DNA of 64,000 nt from Apium graveolens (lineage: Eukaryota; Streptophyta; Magnoliopsida; Apiales; Apiaceae), in contig NC_133649.1 of the NCBI RefSeq assembly GCF_009905375.1, positions 230,801,792-230,865,791 on the forward strand. The letters run 5' to 3'. Below the pieces are notes generated by a model. That model did not search any database. It worked only from the letters and a program-made list of their open reading frames with translations, and was not told the origin of the DNA. Shown piece by piece: positions 10,410 through 21,721 of the stretch (positions are counted from its first letter, which is position 1; each line of letters starts with the position of its first letter). The position numbers and the translations under genes are program-made.

Positions 10410-10667
10410 TATGAATTGTAATAATGGCAAGGAATATGTAAATTTATTCAGAACATTTTTAAGGTGTAACGGTTTATAATTGTGGAATATAAGGACTTGT
10501 GTTATTTTTGAGTGTTCATCTCTGAGACTATAACTTATGGTGTGTGTGTTTATTGTGGGGTCACAGTACAGAGTAGTTAATTATTTATTAAGATTGGGTG
10601 TTATTAAGGGAAATGGAACTCGTGACAACCCGGATCCCCGACCCCGGATTTGGGAGTGTTACAGAAG

Positions 10668-10680
10668 TGGTATCAGAGCT
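10668..10680 (+). promoter_or_regulatory. A1 primer-binding site (tRNA-Met)
   Basis: TGGTATCAGAGCT lies four bases after the LTR end and is the standard complement to the 3' end of initiator tRNA-Met, which primes minus-strand DNA synthesis. Confidence 0.95.
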
Positions 10681-10859
10681 AAGCGTTATAAACCTCAGAG
10701 ATGATGTGACGTTAAGATAATAAGTTCACTAAGATAATAAGAACTCTTTCCAAGTTCCTAGTCAGGCTACCTAACGTAGTACTGTCCGTTAAAACCCTTA
10801 TGGGAACCCTTATAAATATCATGATAGTAGCGTAGTTCTTTATCGTATATGGTAGCGGG

Positions 10860-11131
10860 ACTCCGAACCCTGAGATTGAGGAGCAACAACGCGATGATGT
10901 TTTATTACTTATTGAAGATCAGATTATGGATCCGATAGAGCGTCCTAACACGGGATCAGATGATGTTCATGTTGAGGATGTTGTCCTAGAAGGGATAGTT
11001 GCTAAGGAGGATCCCATGGAGGATCCTGACAAGAATGAATAAAGGACCACTGATGAATTGATGACCATGGTTAGGTCGACTACCAGAGGTAGAATTGGTC
11101 GGTCACTATCGGAGGTTCGTTCAAGTTTGTA
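10860..11131 (+). pseudogene. Acidic accessory ORF of A1 between PBS and pol fragment
   Basis: The frame reads GTPNPEIEEQQRDDVLLLIE and continues through an ATG at 10926 into a strongly acidic segment (EDPMEDPDKNE). It meets a TAA at 11040-11042, then resumes with ELMTMVRSTTRGRIGR and a basic end. The A2 counterpart (56370-56573, minus strand) keeps 67 codons open, with the same D-P-D-K-N-E-E-R-T core and T-T-R-G-R-I-G-R tail. No database family comes to mind. Its place before the capsid gene matches the accessory ORFs in elements B and C. Confidence 0.5.
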
Positions 11132-11159
11132 AAGATAGTAGCCCCCTTTAACGCGGCTT

Positions 11160-11945
11160 ACTCGTAAGACTGAGAAGTTTGAATGGACAGAGAAATACGA
11201 GAACAACTTTCAAGAACTGAAGCAAAGATTGGTGACGACCCCTATGATGGCGTTGCCGGATGGAAAAGGAGATTTTGTGATGTGTAGTGATGCTTCGCAT
11301 AAGGAATTAGGGTGCTTCTTATACAGCACAACAAGGTAATCGCGTACGCATCAAGACAATTAAGGGAATATAAAATTCGATATCCCCACCCATGAGCTTG
11401 GGCTCGTGGAAATAGTTTTGCCCTAAATATTGGAGGCACTACTTGTATGAAGAGAAGTACGAGATTTACACAAACCATAAGTGCTCTAGTGCATTTTCAC
11501 ACAGAAAGAGCTCAACATGCGCCAAATGAGGTGGTTAGAGCTAATCAAGGATTACGATTATGAGATTCTTTATCATTCGGGGAAAGCCAATGTGGTGGCT
11601 GATGCCCTTAGTAAAAAGGAGAGACTCAAGATGATAATGTCTTTGAGAGAGTTTATAAGAGATTTTGAGAAAATGGAAATAGAAGTGAAGGTAACCGGAG
11701 CCGGTACCGAAAAGCTGTTTGAGATTGCAAGACAGACCGAATTATTGGAAAAGAACATATTGTGCCAGAAAAAGTGATGAATGAAGGCAGAGAGCCAAAA
11801 AAATAGATATGAGATTAATACTGAGAAAGATGATAAGGGAATAATGAGGTATTCCTATAGAATTTGGGTTCCAAATGTTTAAGAGCTTAAAGATGAGATC
11901 CTAGATGAAAGTCATAGTTCAAGGAATAAGATTTAGGGTAAACCC
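11160..11945 (+). pseudogene. Displaced RT C-terminus, RNase H and integrase start (A1)
   Basis: In order: the RT-RNase H connection (RKTEKFEW-like remnant, then NFQELKQRLVTTPMMALPDG), RNase H beginning CSDASHKELGCFLYST, its conserved end ([20 protein letters not shown], then [16 protein letters not shown]), and the linker into integrase (EKDDKGIMRYSYRIWVPNV, ELKDEILDESHSSR). Frames change several times; only 11517-11777 is open at length. It is out of place: gag follows it, and a second RT and RNase H lie further on. The same displaced block is present in A2. Confidence 0.8.
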
Positions 11946-12099
11946 TGAATGTGATAGTCAGGGAGGATGCCATCAAGATAGAAGGAACCCATAACATAAT
12001 GAAGTGGAAAATGAGGATTTTAACGTATAAGATAACCCCAAGTATGGGAGAAGGATGAAACATTTCATACTGAGAAAATAGAAGTCGAGCAAGATAAGG

Positions 12100-12720
12100 A
12101 GACCCGAGACGATACTCCTATATGGAAATTCATGGACCTGTCTAAACAGAACTTATACTTTTATTCCCAACCACCACCTTGAGGAAACAACGCGGTAGGA
12201 AATCCTTTCATGACCTTTAAGTCGCTAAGCTCTCAGAGTTCCAAGGAACAGTTTGACCCAGTCGAGGCAAGAGCCTGGCTAAAGGAAATATAGGAATTAT
12301 TTGAGATTCTAAATGATTGACGAAGCACAAAAGACTATTTTTGTCACTTACCCCCGTAAGAGAGAGGCCACCCGTTGGTGAAAGGCCAAGAAAGGCACGG
12401 AGCCAGAGGTTATAATAAACTGATTAAAGTTCAGACAATTGTTTTCGGGAAAGTACTTCCCAAGGTTATGGAGGTAGTGTAAAAGCTTTAGAACCAGAAC
12501 AAAAGCGGACGAGTATGATGAATTATGAATCTAAGTTGTAAAAGTTGTCAAGATTCGTTCTGAGGACACGAATCCAGAATGACGGGATGTTTGAAATCAA
12601 TGCTTATGTTGTGTTGGTTCATGTAATGGTTGTAATGGAAACGAAAATAAAAGACTGAAAAGGGAAGGAGTATAAAGGGATATAAAGGAAATAGAGTTGA
12701 GAAGTGATAAGGGAGTTAGG
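12100..12720 (+). pseudogene. Chromovirus Gag fragment (A1)
   Basis: Read across several stops and frame changes, this matches the capsid domain of Tekay-like Gag: FKSLSSQSSKEQFDPVEARA, WLKEI, EAQKTIF, then a W-x-x-A-K-K-G-T-E-P-E stretch and FRQLFSGKYFPR. Element C has the corresponding RAWLKEMEKAF...FQEKYFPRYMK at 42860-43060. The zinc knuckle is not recognisable. Its position after an RNase H is abnormal. Confidence 0.7.
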
Positions 12721-12819
12721 TATGGGAAACCCTAAGAAACCCTTGCAATAAATATAGAGAAGTGTGTCATCATCAGCGCGATGGTGACTGATCATGAGAT
12801 AAATTTAAGGTTTGAAGGC

Positions 12820-13000
12820 ATAAGCAATATGTAAAGTTAATTCCCTTAAAGTTGACAGTATTCGATGAAAATTTGAGATAGATCGATTGATTAATAAGGA
12901 AACACGGATGGACTGAGGAGACAAGAAAGTAAGAAATTAGGAAAATTGGATGAAAGAAGTAACCTTCAAGAATGTGAAGTGTAAGACCGGGGGCATGATA
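12820..13000 (+). pseudogene. Retropepsin remnant (A1)
   Basis: The frame around 12830-12910 (KLIPLKLTVFDENLR, IDRLIRKHG) resembles the conserved LIPFKLxEFDVILGMDWL core of chromovirus protease, which element C keeps at 43985-44045. The catalytic D-S-G is not visible. The call rests on this one motif and on its position between gag and RT. Confidence 0.5.
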
Positions 13001-13269
13001 CCCAGAAAGGGAGACACCAGGTATGAAAGATATCCCAATATTGAGATGACTGTTGAGATAAATAAAAGAGGTAAATGAGTAGTTAGAACTAAAAGGTTCA
13101 CGTTGAACACGAAAAACATCTTCTAGAACATCCCTGTTATCATTACTGAATCAGGCAAGAAAAGCGGATAACCGTTCTTATCTTTTGGAGGCCATATTGA
13201 TTGACCTCATTTTGAATACAGATGTTATTGTGAAATTAGGCATATACTATCGAGGTGGGAATGATTGAA

Positions 13270-13860
13270 TAAGATACCCTTATCAGGGATATATGACTTG
13301 ATTTATCCATGGAAGGATGCATGTACCTTTTAAAGGTGGAATTAAGGATAGAACATCGGTAACTTAAAATGAATCCTCGGGGAATGCATAAAGGTTGGAA
13401 TTTCCCCCTTAATAGGGATAATGTGAGTTTTGACAGTATGAATTGGAAAGGATTAAGGTAATAACAACCTTTAAGAATCAGTGGAGAAATTTTTCAGAAG
13501 TATATAGACAATGATTCTGGTATTAATAAATGGTATCTTGATATGCCCTGTATCTAGGGAATACAGGAGGAACGATTTGAGGATAACCTTAGAGGTTTTA
13601 CAAGGAGAAAGGTAATATTCAAAATTCTCAAGAATAAAAATGTTGATAAAGGAAATATGACGTAATTATAATGATGCCAAGTGGGGCACGTGTTAAACCA
13701 TGAGAAAGTATGGATCGAACCAGTAAAGGTCGAAATTGTTCAGGGCAATTAGGGCCTAGGATAAAAGATGTTCTAAGTATGATTGAGAGTCAGTTGTGAT
13801 AGTGATTAACCTCTAAAGACTGAGGCAATAACTTATGGAAAAATGGTGATATTTTTTTTA
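13270..13860 (+). pseudogene. Second reverse transcriptase remnant (A1)
   Basis: Short stretches still align to RT in order: a D-D-L-I...V-C-T-F-x-K-V segment, then RITLEVLQGER-type sequence near 13575-13610, GHVLNHEKVWIEPVKVEIVQ at about 13690-13740, and V-S-C-D-S-D around 13795. The YxDD box is unreadable. There are many stops. A2 carries the same sequence at about 53780-54280 (minus strand), with the V-C-T-F-L-K-V-E-L-R stretch better preserved. Confidence 0.6.
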
Positions 13861-13864
13861 CTCA

Positions 13865-14035
13865 TCAGATTTTAAGGAAAACATCTTCACACAAGCAGTG
13901 ATTGGAAATGAGGTAGAAAATTTAGTGAAGGTTGTTAAAATGACATTGATTGTAAGGAAATATTACTATCAAGAAAGGCCAAAGAGGTGGCCGACACTTT
14001 AAGTGTAAGAGGGCAATTATAGGCGCTCGTGCCAG
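13865..14035 (+). pseudogene. Second RNase H C-terminal remnant (A1)
   Basis: The closing RNase H motif is readable a second time: LLLSRKAKEVADTLSVR, compared with [14 protein letters not shown] in the displaced copy at 11580. A2 reads LLLSGKANEVADTLSVREQL at 53537-53600. It follows the second RT remnant, giving normal gag-PR-RT-RNase H order for this set. Confidence 0.65.
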
Positions 14036-15430
14036 AGGAATATAGTGATAATGGTGAAGGTTGTGAAGGTTGTATTATGGTGTGGAAGATTGACATTCCT
14101 TTTGATGATTGTGCAATACTCAACCGTGATAGTAGTTGGGTAAAGATTAATTTTTGTAATCACCGTGAGCGGGCTATCTATCTTAGAGGGTCATATCTTA
14201 AGATAAGCCAGGACCATGTTACGAAAGGACTAAATGAACCTTTGAGCTTCATGTCTCCTAATAAAGACATATGGTTAATAATGGTATTAACCTGCTATCG
14301 TTGCTTTCATTGAAACTCTTCTGCAATTTTATCTACTTCATGTCATATGTACGTCAAGTTCAGGAGTGTTCTTCATGAATCATGAACGGTGATCATGTTA
14401 CCTCCTTAGAAGAATTCGATACGAGATGTATGGACTCCGTATGGTTAGCTATTAAGACTTCATGGAAAATGAATGAATACAGTAGGTCAACGATGGACCC
14501 TAGTAGTGCAGGAATGATTCTGCGGGTAATGAGCCAATTAATTACAACCGTAAGAGTTGTATTGGAATGGATGTTGAGATTAAGTACCACTAATCGGGTT
14601 GTGGTGATGTATAAGTTATCATTGATAGACTAATTAAGTCGATTATCTACCTATTGAATACTTATTCCTTCTTATCAATAGAGAGTCGTATTACTATACG
14701 AGGAAGGTTGCAGTGCAAGCATAGAATTCTAGTAACGGTGATGTCTAGAATGAAAACCCGGATTCGATTTTCGATGTCGAGGGAGTTTCAAAGGTGATTG
14801 TGTATAAGCTCGAGCCAGAGCATGGGTCCATAGAATGATGGATGGAATAGTAAATATTTAAGCATGTAAAATGCGATGCTATAATACTTGATGTTGATAT
14901 AAATACATATATGTTTTGTTCTCCTATATCAAACCTCTATAGTTCAGAGGTAGGTTCCAAGCCAGATATTTGGTGGCAGTATATTTTTTTTTCACATATA
15001 CAATTCTCTTCAATTCGTTCTTTTCTCTTCTTTTCATTTCATATAAGCTGAGAAGAACAACCCTTCCAGAAGGGGAGGTATTGCCGAATGACTATCTATC
15101 TGTGTGATAGAAGCTGAGTAGGATACCATATATTGTTTAATTGCTTGTCAAGTACTAAAGGCTGGCCACCTTCTGTACTAACTATGCAATATAACAAGTG
15201 TTCATGATCATAGTGATCTCTCAATAAATTCTTTTACTTTTATATGAAGGACTAAGCTTTCGAAGATAGAAGCAGCTGAAAAAGGAGTAATAAAGTTGTG
15301 GTGGTATGCGGAATGGAAACACATTCGTGATACTAAGGTTGACAAGGTTATTAAAAGGTTATAGAACGCTAACGAGCAAAAGTATAACCAGTATAATATT
15401 AGGAATGGAAGGTAGTAGCGATTACGAACT
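14036..15430 (+). other. A1 internal stretch, integrase core expected but not recognised
   Basis: Integrase N-terminal and core domains should lie here. I can only see two modest open frames (14029-14313 and 14382-14633) whose sequences, including VTSLEEFDTRCMDSVWLAI, recur in A2 at 53008-53286 as VTSLEEFDTVSMDSVWLDI. I do not recognise a family for these. Confidence 0.4.
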
Positions 15431-15439
15431 GGAAAAGAA

Positions 15440-16215
15440 TGGGTATTGAGAAGCAAAAGCTCTAATGCTAAAAGCTATAATGAGAGTCTGTGCAATAAAC
15501 TTGAAAGAAATTGGAATGATCACTTAACACGGATTGAGTTTTCTTACGATAATAGATCTTATGTCATTATCGAGTTGTCGCCTTATGAGATCCTTGAGGG
15601 AAGACAATGTCGATCTCCCTTATGTTAGGATGAAGTTGTAGAGCGCAAGATGCTCGGACCCGCAGTAGTCCAAAGGACCAAGGATATAATAGATCTAATC
15701 AGAGGACGGCTGGTAGTAACCCAAGATGGACATAAGAAGTATGTTGATTTGACACGAAAGGACAAAGAATAGGAAGTAGGGGACCTAGTGTTGTTAAAGG
15801 TATCCCCTTGGAAACCCTTGGAAAGGATTGATGAGATTCGGAAAGAAAGGAAAGCTAAGTCCACAATTTGTCGGACCCTTGGATATATTAAGAAGTATTG
15901 GGAAGTTAGCATATGAGCTAGCCTTACCCCAAAACATGTAGCAAGTCATAACGTGTTTCACGTATCAATGTTAAGGAAGTGTAAGTCGGATGCCAGATAA
16001 ATAGGGGCATATGAGCGCATAGACATGCAACCAGACGTAACCTATATGGAGCAACCAGGAAGGGTTATAGATTGAAAAAGGAACAAGAGCTTAGGAGAAG
16101 GGTTATCAAACTATTCAGAGTTTGATGGAAGAACCACAATGTGGGAAAATTTACTTGAGAGTTAGAAAGTGTAATGTTAAGAAAGTATCCATATTCATTT
16201 TCTATCTGATTCCGG
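15440..16215 (+). pseudogene. Integrase C-terminus with chromodomain-like tail (A1)
   Basis: Several frames together give the end of a chromovirus integrase: HLTRIEFSYDNRSY, the signature LSPYEILEGRQCRSPLC, the GPY/F region (RKDKE, EVGDLVLLKVSPWK, R-T-L-G-Y), HNVFHVSMLRKCKSDA, and a tail (VTYMEQPGRVID...KNHNVGK-like) resembling the chromodomain-type end of Tekay/Del integrases. In living elements that tail guides insertion into heterochromatin. Stops and frameshifts are frequent. Confidence 0.8.
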
Positions 16216-16227
16216 GACGGAATCCTT

Positions 16228-16242
16228 TTAAGGAGGGGAGAC
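16228..16242 (+). promoter_or_regulatory. A1 polypurine tract
   Basis: TTAAGGAGGGGAGAC abuts the TG of the 3' LTR; it primes plus-strand synthesis. A2 keeps the complementary GTCTCCCCTCCTTAAAAGG at 51356. Confidence 0.95.
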
Positions 16243-19200
16243 TGTAATAACCCCAATTTTTGGAATTTTTGAAACCCTTATGAATAGTGATTTTGCTGAT
16301 TATGCTGAATAAGAAAACTTTTCATGCCACACTATGTAGGGGTTCTGTTATTGATATTCTGAGATTTTAATAGTACTCTATATGGTATATAAGTGTATCT
16401 AAAGATCGTCAGAATCCAATTCCGAACACTTTGATTTTTCCCGGAAATCCACCAGATACAGAAAGAAGTGAGTATAAGGTAACAGGATAAATAGGATTTA
16501 AATTCAAGGATTTTAAGAGGGGATCATAAAAAGGAATATAAAATATTGAGGAAGGTTTAGGGGAACCCAAGTGATAAGATCCCGGATATGATTTCTCAAA
16601 CGATAAACGAGAACGAAAGTTAAGCGAACCGTATAATAGATCAGCGGTCATTAGGCAAGCAATTAGGAGTTAATCAAGGAGGTTAGGGATGATGATGTCA
16701 TCAAACCAACAAGAAGAAGACAAGTGTAACAAGATGACCTAAGCTTGATGACCTAAGCATGACAAGTGGGAAGGATTGGTTGGTTGATTGTGAGCCACAC
16801 ATTTTTCACCATGGTAAAAATTTAATTTAATTCCAAGACAAAAGGAAGCAACCAACCAACAAATATCATAACACAAATACAAATTGAAAGTTGACTTTCC
16901 TATTTCAAGAAGAAAACTCTCGGCTAAAACAAACCCAGCAACTTCAAACTGCCATATCTCCTTCAATACTCACTCAAATATTGTGTTCTATAGCTCGTTG
17001 GAAAGGTATTGAGATGGCCTACAACTCTTGTTCACAAGTCGCTTCCAAATAAGCATGGTAAGACCCTCATGTTTACAGTTCTTTAAATCGTACTTTTAGA
17101 AACTTCAAAGCCTAACTTTGTGTTCTTGATTTCTTTGGAAAGATCAAGCTTGTAGGAGGCTCCATAAGGCTTCCTAGTAACTTTCCACCCTCCAAGAAAG
17201 GTATAAATCTTCACACCCTTTAGTAATAAGTTTGAATGTTGAAGTTTGGAGATGGTTTGGATGGATGAGTAGTAATTTGAATGATAAGCATGATTCGAGT
17301 TTAATTGTTAAGTAGTTTAGTTGAATTTGGAGATGTTAGAATATATGATTGGATTGAGATCCTTGAGCTTATTATGACTGAAATCAGTAGCATTGATGTG
17401 TGTCTTGAGTTGTTGTTGATTGGTAGTTGGATTGATATGATTTGGAATGGTAAAAAATTTGGAAATCGCGTAAATATAGCCGTCGTAATGTCTGATTTAC
17501 TTTAGACTGCTTTTGTTCATAACATTAAGACCCGAGAACTCCCTACTAGGTTTTGACCATTGCCATTTTTAGATAGTTCATGTTACGAGCTTCGTTTTGA
17601 TATGTGGTTCGTTTGATTCCGATGTACGGTTTAGGAGAAACAGCCGTTTTAAGTAATGACGTTTCGCGAACGAAACATTACCCCTCGCCTTACTTTGAAA
17701 CATAGGTTAAAGACCTTAAATGACTAATTGGAGTATGAAACATTTATGTAAAGTGTAATAGGCAGTTGGTAAGACATTCGCGAAGGAATCGCCTTAAAAC
17801 TCGTAATGGTTAATTTATTAAAAATGGTGGAGCCGAGGGTACTCGAGCGACTTAAGAGAATCAGTAAGCGCAAAGCGAGCGTTAGAGTCTAATTTGGTTA
17901 AAGTATAGATTTACAAGTGACTTCGGTTTAATTCCAACTTATATGTTGTTTATAGGTTACCAGACTCGTCCCGAGCCATTTGTAACCCCCAGTCGCTCAG
18001 GCAAGTTTTCTACCCGTTATACTGTTGTTGTGATGTATATGTGTATATGCATGATCTTGTGATAAATGCATATTTGTTATTAGCAAATTCTTGCGATATA
18101 TTGTAGCATGTGATATGGTATATATGCATTCCTATTTCGTATTCTTGATTTATATATCTGTTGGTTCAAATGCTTATTCGTTGCATAATACCTATGCTAC
18201 AGATAAGCGGTATTCGCGTATACCCTTAGTATAGGGGATCAAAAGGTGAACTTTTTCTAAAACCGGGAGGCGAGGCTCCCGAGTATAATATATATTTATA
18301 TATATATATTGATATAGTTTTTAAAACTATTAATCGAATAAGGTTTATTTGATAACTTTATTTTATTTAATGAATATTATTACGAATATTCATTCGAGGA
18401 CTTATGACTCCTTTTATTTTATTATTTGAATATTATTTGAATATTCATTCGAGGGCTTATGACTCTTTTATATTATTTATTGAATATTATTTGAATATTC
18501 ATTCGAGGGCTTATGACTCAGTTTATATTATTTAATGAATATTATTTGAGTATTCATTTGAGGATCTATGACTCCGATTATTTGCTGAGATATGTTCTTT
18601 ATTTTATTAAAGAATAAGGTGTCGATAATCAAACTTATCTTTGATTATTCAAATAAAGATAGTACTTTCGTATAAGTATATCTTTGGTTATTTAATACTC
18701 ATTTCAAGTATAAGTTTTAAAACTTCTACTTCAATTATTTTTATAAAGATTATTCTTTATGGGAATATTATTTAAATAATAATATTCAGATATTTTCTAA
18801 TATATTGGGACTGATTTATTTCATTAAATCAGCATTACTCCAAACACTCTTTAAAGTGTTTTCGAGTCTTCAAAATGATTTTTAAAAGTTAGAGCGGATC
18901 CCAAAACTCATTTTTATATTTAAGATCTTCCTTTTAAAGGGGATTTAAATACTCGTTCAAAACTTGAGGGATCCGGCTCAGTGGTGTATTTTACATTCGC
19001 AACGAGGTTGCTGTTTTGAGAAAACATCTTGATTACTTGCCCATCGTTCGGGAAGTAAGTTCATCTATTTGAGTCGGCATAAACAACATGGGCTCAGTGG
19101 GCGTCCATGAAAGTGTAAGTGGCTCAGTGGGAGTCCATCAAATGCGTAAGTGGCTGAGTGGCAGTCCAGCATAAGGTCCTATTGCGGCCAGGGTGATGAC

Positions 19201-20343
19201 CAGTGGGGAATTCGTCCATCTACTAGTATAAAAGGTTACTTATTGGTATATTTGCCTGATCAGCAAGATATCAGGTTTATGCCAAAGTTTTCTCCTTTCC
19301 AAATTCATTGGATATTGCAACTCTGTTTATAATTTTCATAACAGAGGTTTTCAAGGAGTGTATGAAATGTATATATATAGGGGTATATATATATCGGGAT
19401 TTAATGAAGTATCTCGTAACTTCATTATTTATAATGATATTCAAAGATTGAATCTATTCAAATCTTGTCTTGTAGTCTCATCTATGTGATGAACTTTTGA
19501 ACTGATTATAACTTGAACGGTGGTAGTTCAAGTAATATTTGGAAAAGATATAAGTATATTGGGGTATCTTGTAACTTCATATTTTCAACTTATATCTAGT
19601 TAATGATTATCTTATGCATAATAAAGATTTTCAGAAAAACGTTGAGACAAGGGTAGATATATGAGATCACCTTGCAACGATATTTTTATACAGTTATAAA
19701 CTGGAACTCTGTGTATATTATGCATGGAAGAGGACTTCCAAGATTTTGAAAAGTATATATGTATATATACTGAATATTTTGCGACTTCATCGCATTAAGA
19801 TATCAAACTTGGTTCATTTCTTTTGACCAAGACTTTCATGAGTACTATGAGAAGGCTCATATATTGTTAATCATTATACATATTATTTTGGTGGGCTTGC
19901 TGCTCACCCTTGCTTTCTTCTTTCATCACACAACAACAGTTAGAAAAGATGAACGAGACCAAGCTCCCGATTCACAAGTAGTTAGAAAACGTTCCGCAGT
20001 CTTCTGAAAGCGTTGATGCCGCCGTAGCTGAGGTAGGAGCTACCAATAGGCTAGGTTTTCATCTATTGATGAACCAGACTTATGTATAATATGAATTGTA
20101 ATAATGGCAAGAAATATGTAAATTTATTCAGAACCTTTTTAAGGTGTAACGGTTTATAATTGTGGAATATAAGGACTTGTGTTATTTTTGAGTGTTCATC
20201 TCTGAGACTATAACTTGTGGTGTGTGTGTTTATTGTGGGGTCACAGTACAGAGTAGTTGATTATTTATTAAGATTGGGTGTTATTAAGGGAAATGGAACT
20301 CGTGACAACCCGGATCCCCGACCCCGGATTTGGGGGTGTTACA
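16243..20343 (+). repeat. A1 3' LTR, 4,101 bp
   Basis: This LTR is colinear with the 5' LTR throughout, including the tandem block (about 18370-18585), the 30-bp triple repeat, the CTCAC...CAG box (about 19903-19939) and the small ORF from 19949, which here has a TAG at codon 11. It ends GGGGGTGTTACA followed by GATAC. Confidence 0.95.
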
Positions 20344-21448
20344 GATACTCAAGGCTTCGCACTCGTCCAAGTTCGAGATCTTTTTGATTGCTTCCTGGAA
20401 TCGGCGCATATAGGATGAGAGGGACTCATTGTCATGTTGTCGGATGGTTTCCAGGTGACACATATGCATCGCATGTGTCTTGTTTGCTCGAAACCTCCTC
20501 AGGAATGTTGCGCGGAACTCCTTCCAACTGTGGATGCTTCGGGAGGGGATCCTTCTGAACCATATCTAGCCCCTTCCTTAAGAGTTGATGCGAAGAACCG
20601 GACTTTGTCAATCATTGTAATAGCATATTTGTGCGATCTGCTCAAAGTAGTTTAAGTATTCTTCTGGGTCTCCCAGACCATCAAAAGAATTGAAATTGTA
20701 GTGCTTCAGGTCTCCCTGCCGGGGAATAGCCTCCAAGGAGTGGCTGAAAGGAGTTAAAGTTTGCCCAATTTCTACTCTCGAGTATTTGTCCATTTTCCTT
20801 TGCAATTCATAGATCATATCCTTTAGATCTTTCTGCTTTTCCACATCTTCGTCATCAGAAATCAGCTCCGGAGTAGGATCCCTCCGGGTTCTCTTAGTTC
20901 TGGACTTGGCCAGTAGCTTTTCTTCTTCTAACTGCATTCTTCTTTGGATCTTTAGTTCGAGCTTTGCTTCTTCTTCCTTTCTGATTTGCTCCCTCTAGCC
21001 TTTTTTGCTTGGCCGCTTCTGTTTCTTTCTTATTGCCCGGATCCTTTTTGTTCTTCTTCCCCTTATCTCCAATTCGGCCAAAGACAGATCTCTTAGATTC
21101 CTGGGAGTCCCCGGACTCCTCCGGTTCTTCCTCAAGTTCGGCTTCTTCCTGTATCCGTGTTTGCTCCTTCCTGTAGAGTCGGATTGCTTCTGCCAGCTCA
21201 TTACTTATGAGGTTGGCCATATGCTCCTCAGCCACCGGGACATTAGTGTACTTATATTGGTTCAGCTCAATAAGGCTCTTGGCATCCCGTGTGTTGGAAA
21301 TCCTCTCCATAACTAGAGTGTGTTGCAATGGTTGCTCCTGGAATGTTTCTTGGTCGGCTTCCGGGTCATGAGCCTGGGAGTGGTCCGGCTCCTGGACCTG
21401 AGTGCTAGCAGAGGGTCTCCCAAAAGTATGATTTCATGCTCTTGTCAT
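20344..21448 (-). pseudogene. Tat Gag N-terminal part
   Basis: In minus sense an ATG at 21446-21448 begins MTRA, then a TGA where arginine (CGA) would fit, then about 150 open codons (GRPSASTQVQEPD, NTRDAKSLIELNQYKYTNVP, a long E/K/R-rich helical tract) to about 20995. After one frameshift it continues through DPTPELISDDEDVEKQK and LNYFEQIAQICYYND. After another, the retrotransposon Gag domain follows (WKEFRATFLRRF, SLSSYMRRFQEAIKKI) up to the A1 insertion site. The charged N-terminal region and Gag domain order are typical of Tat. Two frameshifts and one early stop make it dead. Confidence 0.85.
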
Positions 21449-21700
21449 TGTCTCAAAAATACCAACAACAACAAACAAAAATTTCCAACTAACAATATTG
21501 ATCTAAGGTTGTTTTTTGAAAATTGCAAAAACTATCCAAAACAATAGCAAACAGCTTTCTGGGACTAGTTCAAGCAATCTTCTGGGACTGGTTAATAATA
21601 TGGTAGAATGAGTGCCTTCGAGTCAAGTTAAAGAAATTGACTCTTTTAAGAGCTTGTTGATGAAGGTGAATCTAGGGGCACTGACACCCAAGGATGGAGA
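21449..21700 (-). other. Tat leader between PBS and gag
   Basis: This is about 250 bases of untranslated leader in minus sense. I see no structure beyond A-rich stretches. Confidence 0.5.
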
Positions 21701-21720
21701 GACCCTCCTTCTAGCACCAA
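21701..21720 (-). promoter_or_regulatory. Tat primer-binding site
   Basis: One base after the LTR end, the minus strand reads TTGGTGCTAGAAGGAGGG, the position and style expected of a Tat primer-binding site. I cannot name the tRNA. Confidence 0.55.
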
Positions 21721-21721
21721 A

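Larger units (their letters stand above)
6566..10663 (+). repeat. A1 5' LTR, 4,098 bp
   Basis: It runs from TGTAATAACCCC to GGGAGTGTTACA. Visible internal landmarks are a four-unit 54-55-bp tandem block (8690-8905), a three-unit 30-bp repeat (9405-9490), a putative 3' splice site (10223-10259) and a 46-codon ORF (10269-10409). The open frames at 6732-6974 and 7062-7289 in the antisense direction recur in the other LTR but have no recognisable features. Confidence 0.95.
6566..20343 (+). mobile_element. Chromovirus A1, complete Ty3/gypsy element, 13,778 bp
   Basis: The ends are TGTAATAACCCC and GGGGGTGTTACA, flanked by perfect 5-bp duplications GATAC at 6561-6565 and 20344-20348. The two LTRs are 4,098 and 4,101 bp and nearly identical: about 6 differences in 180 bases in one stretch aligned by eye, 1 in about 145 in another. 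The internal region (10664-16242) has a tRNA-Met primer-binding site and a polypurine tract but is heavily decayed and oddly ordered: accessory ORF, RT/RNase H, gag, protease, RT, RNase H end, integrase. Lineage: Tekay/Del-like chromovirus, from the LTR size, the RNase H motif ([16 protein letters not shown]) and the chromodomain-like integrase tail. It cannot be autonomous. Removing it with one GATAC restores the Tat gag frame. Confidence 0.95.

Noticed and set aside
10668..10680. Possible tRNA gene at the TGGTATCAGAGC sites
   Set aside because: Only the complement of the tRNA 3' end is present; these are primer-binding sites.
21005..21547. Plus-strand ORFs over the Tat gag N-terminus
   Set aside because: Shadows of the highly charged Gag sequence on the minus strand.
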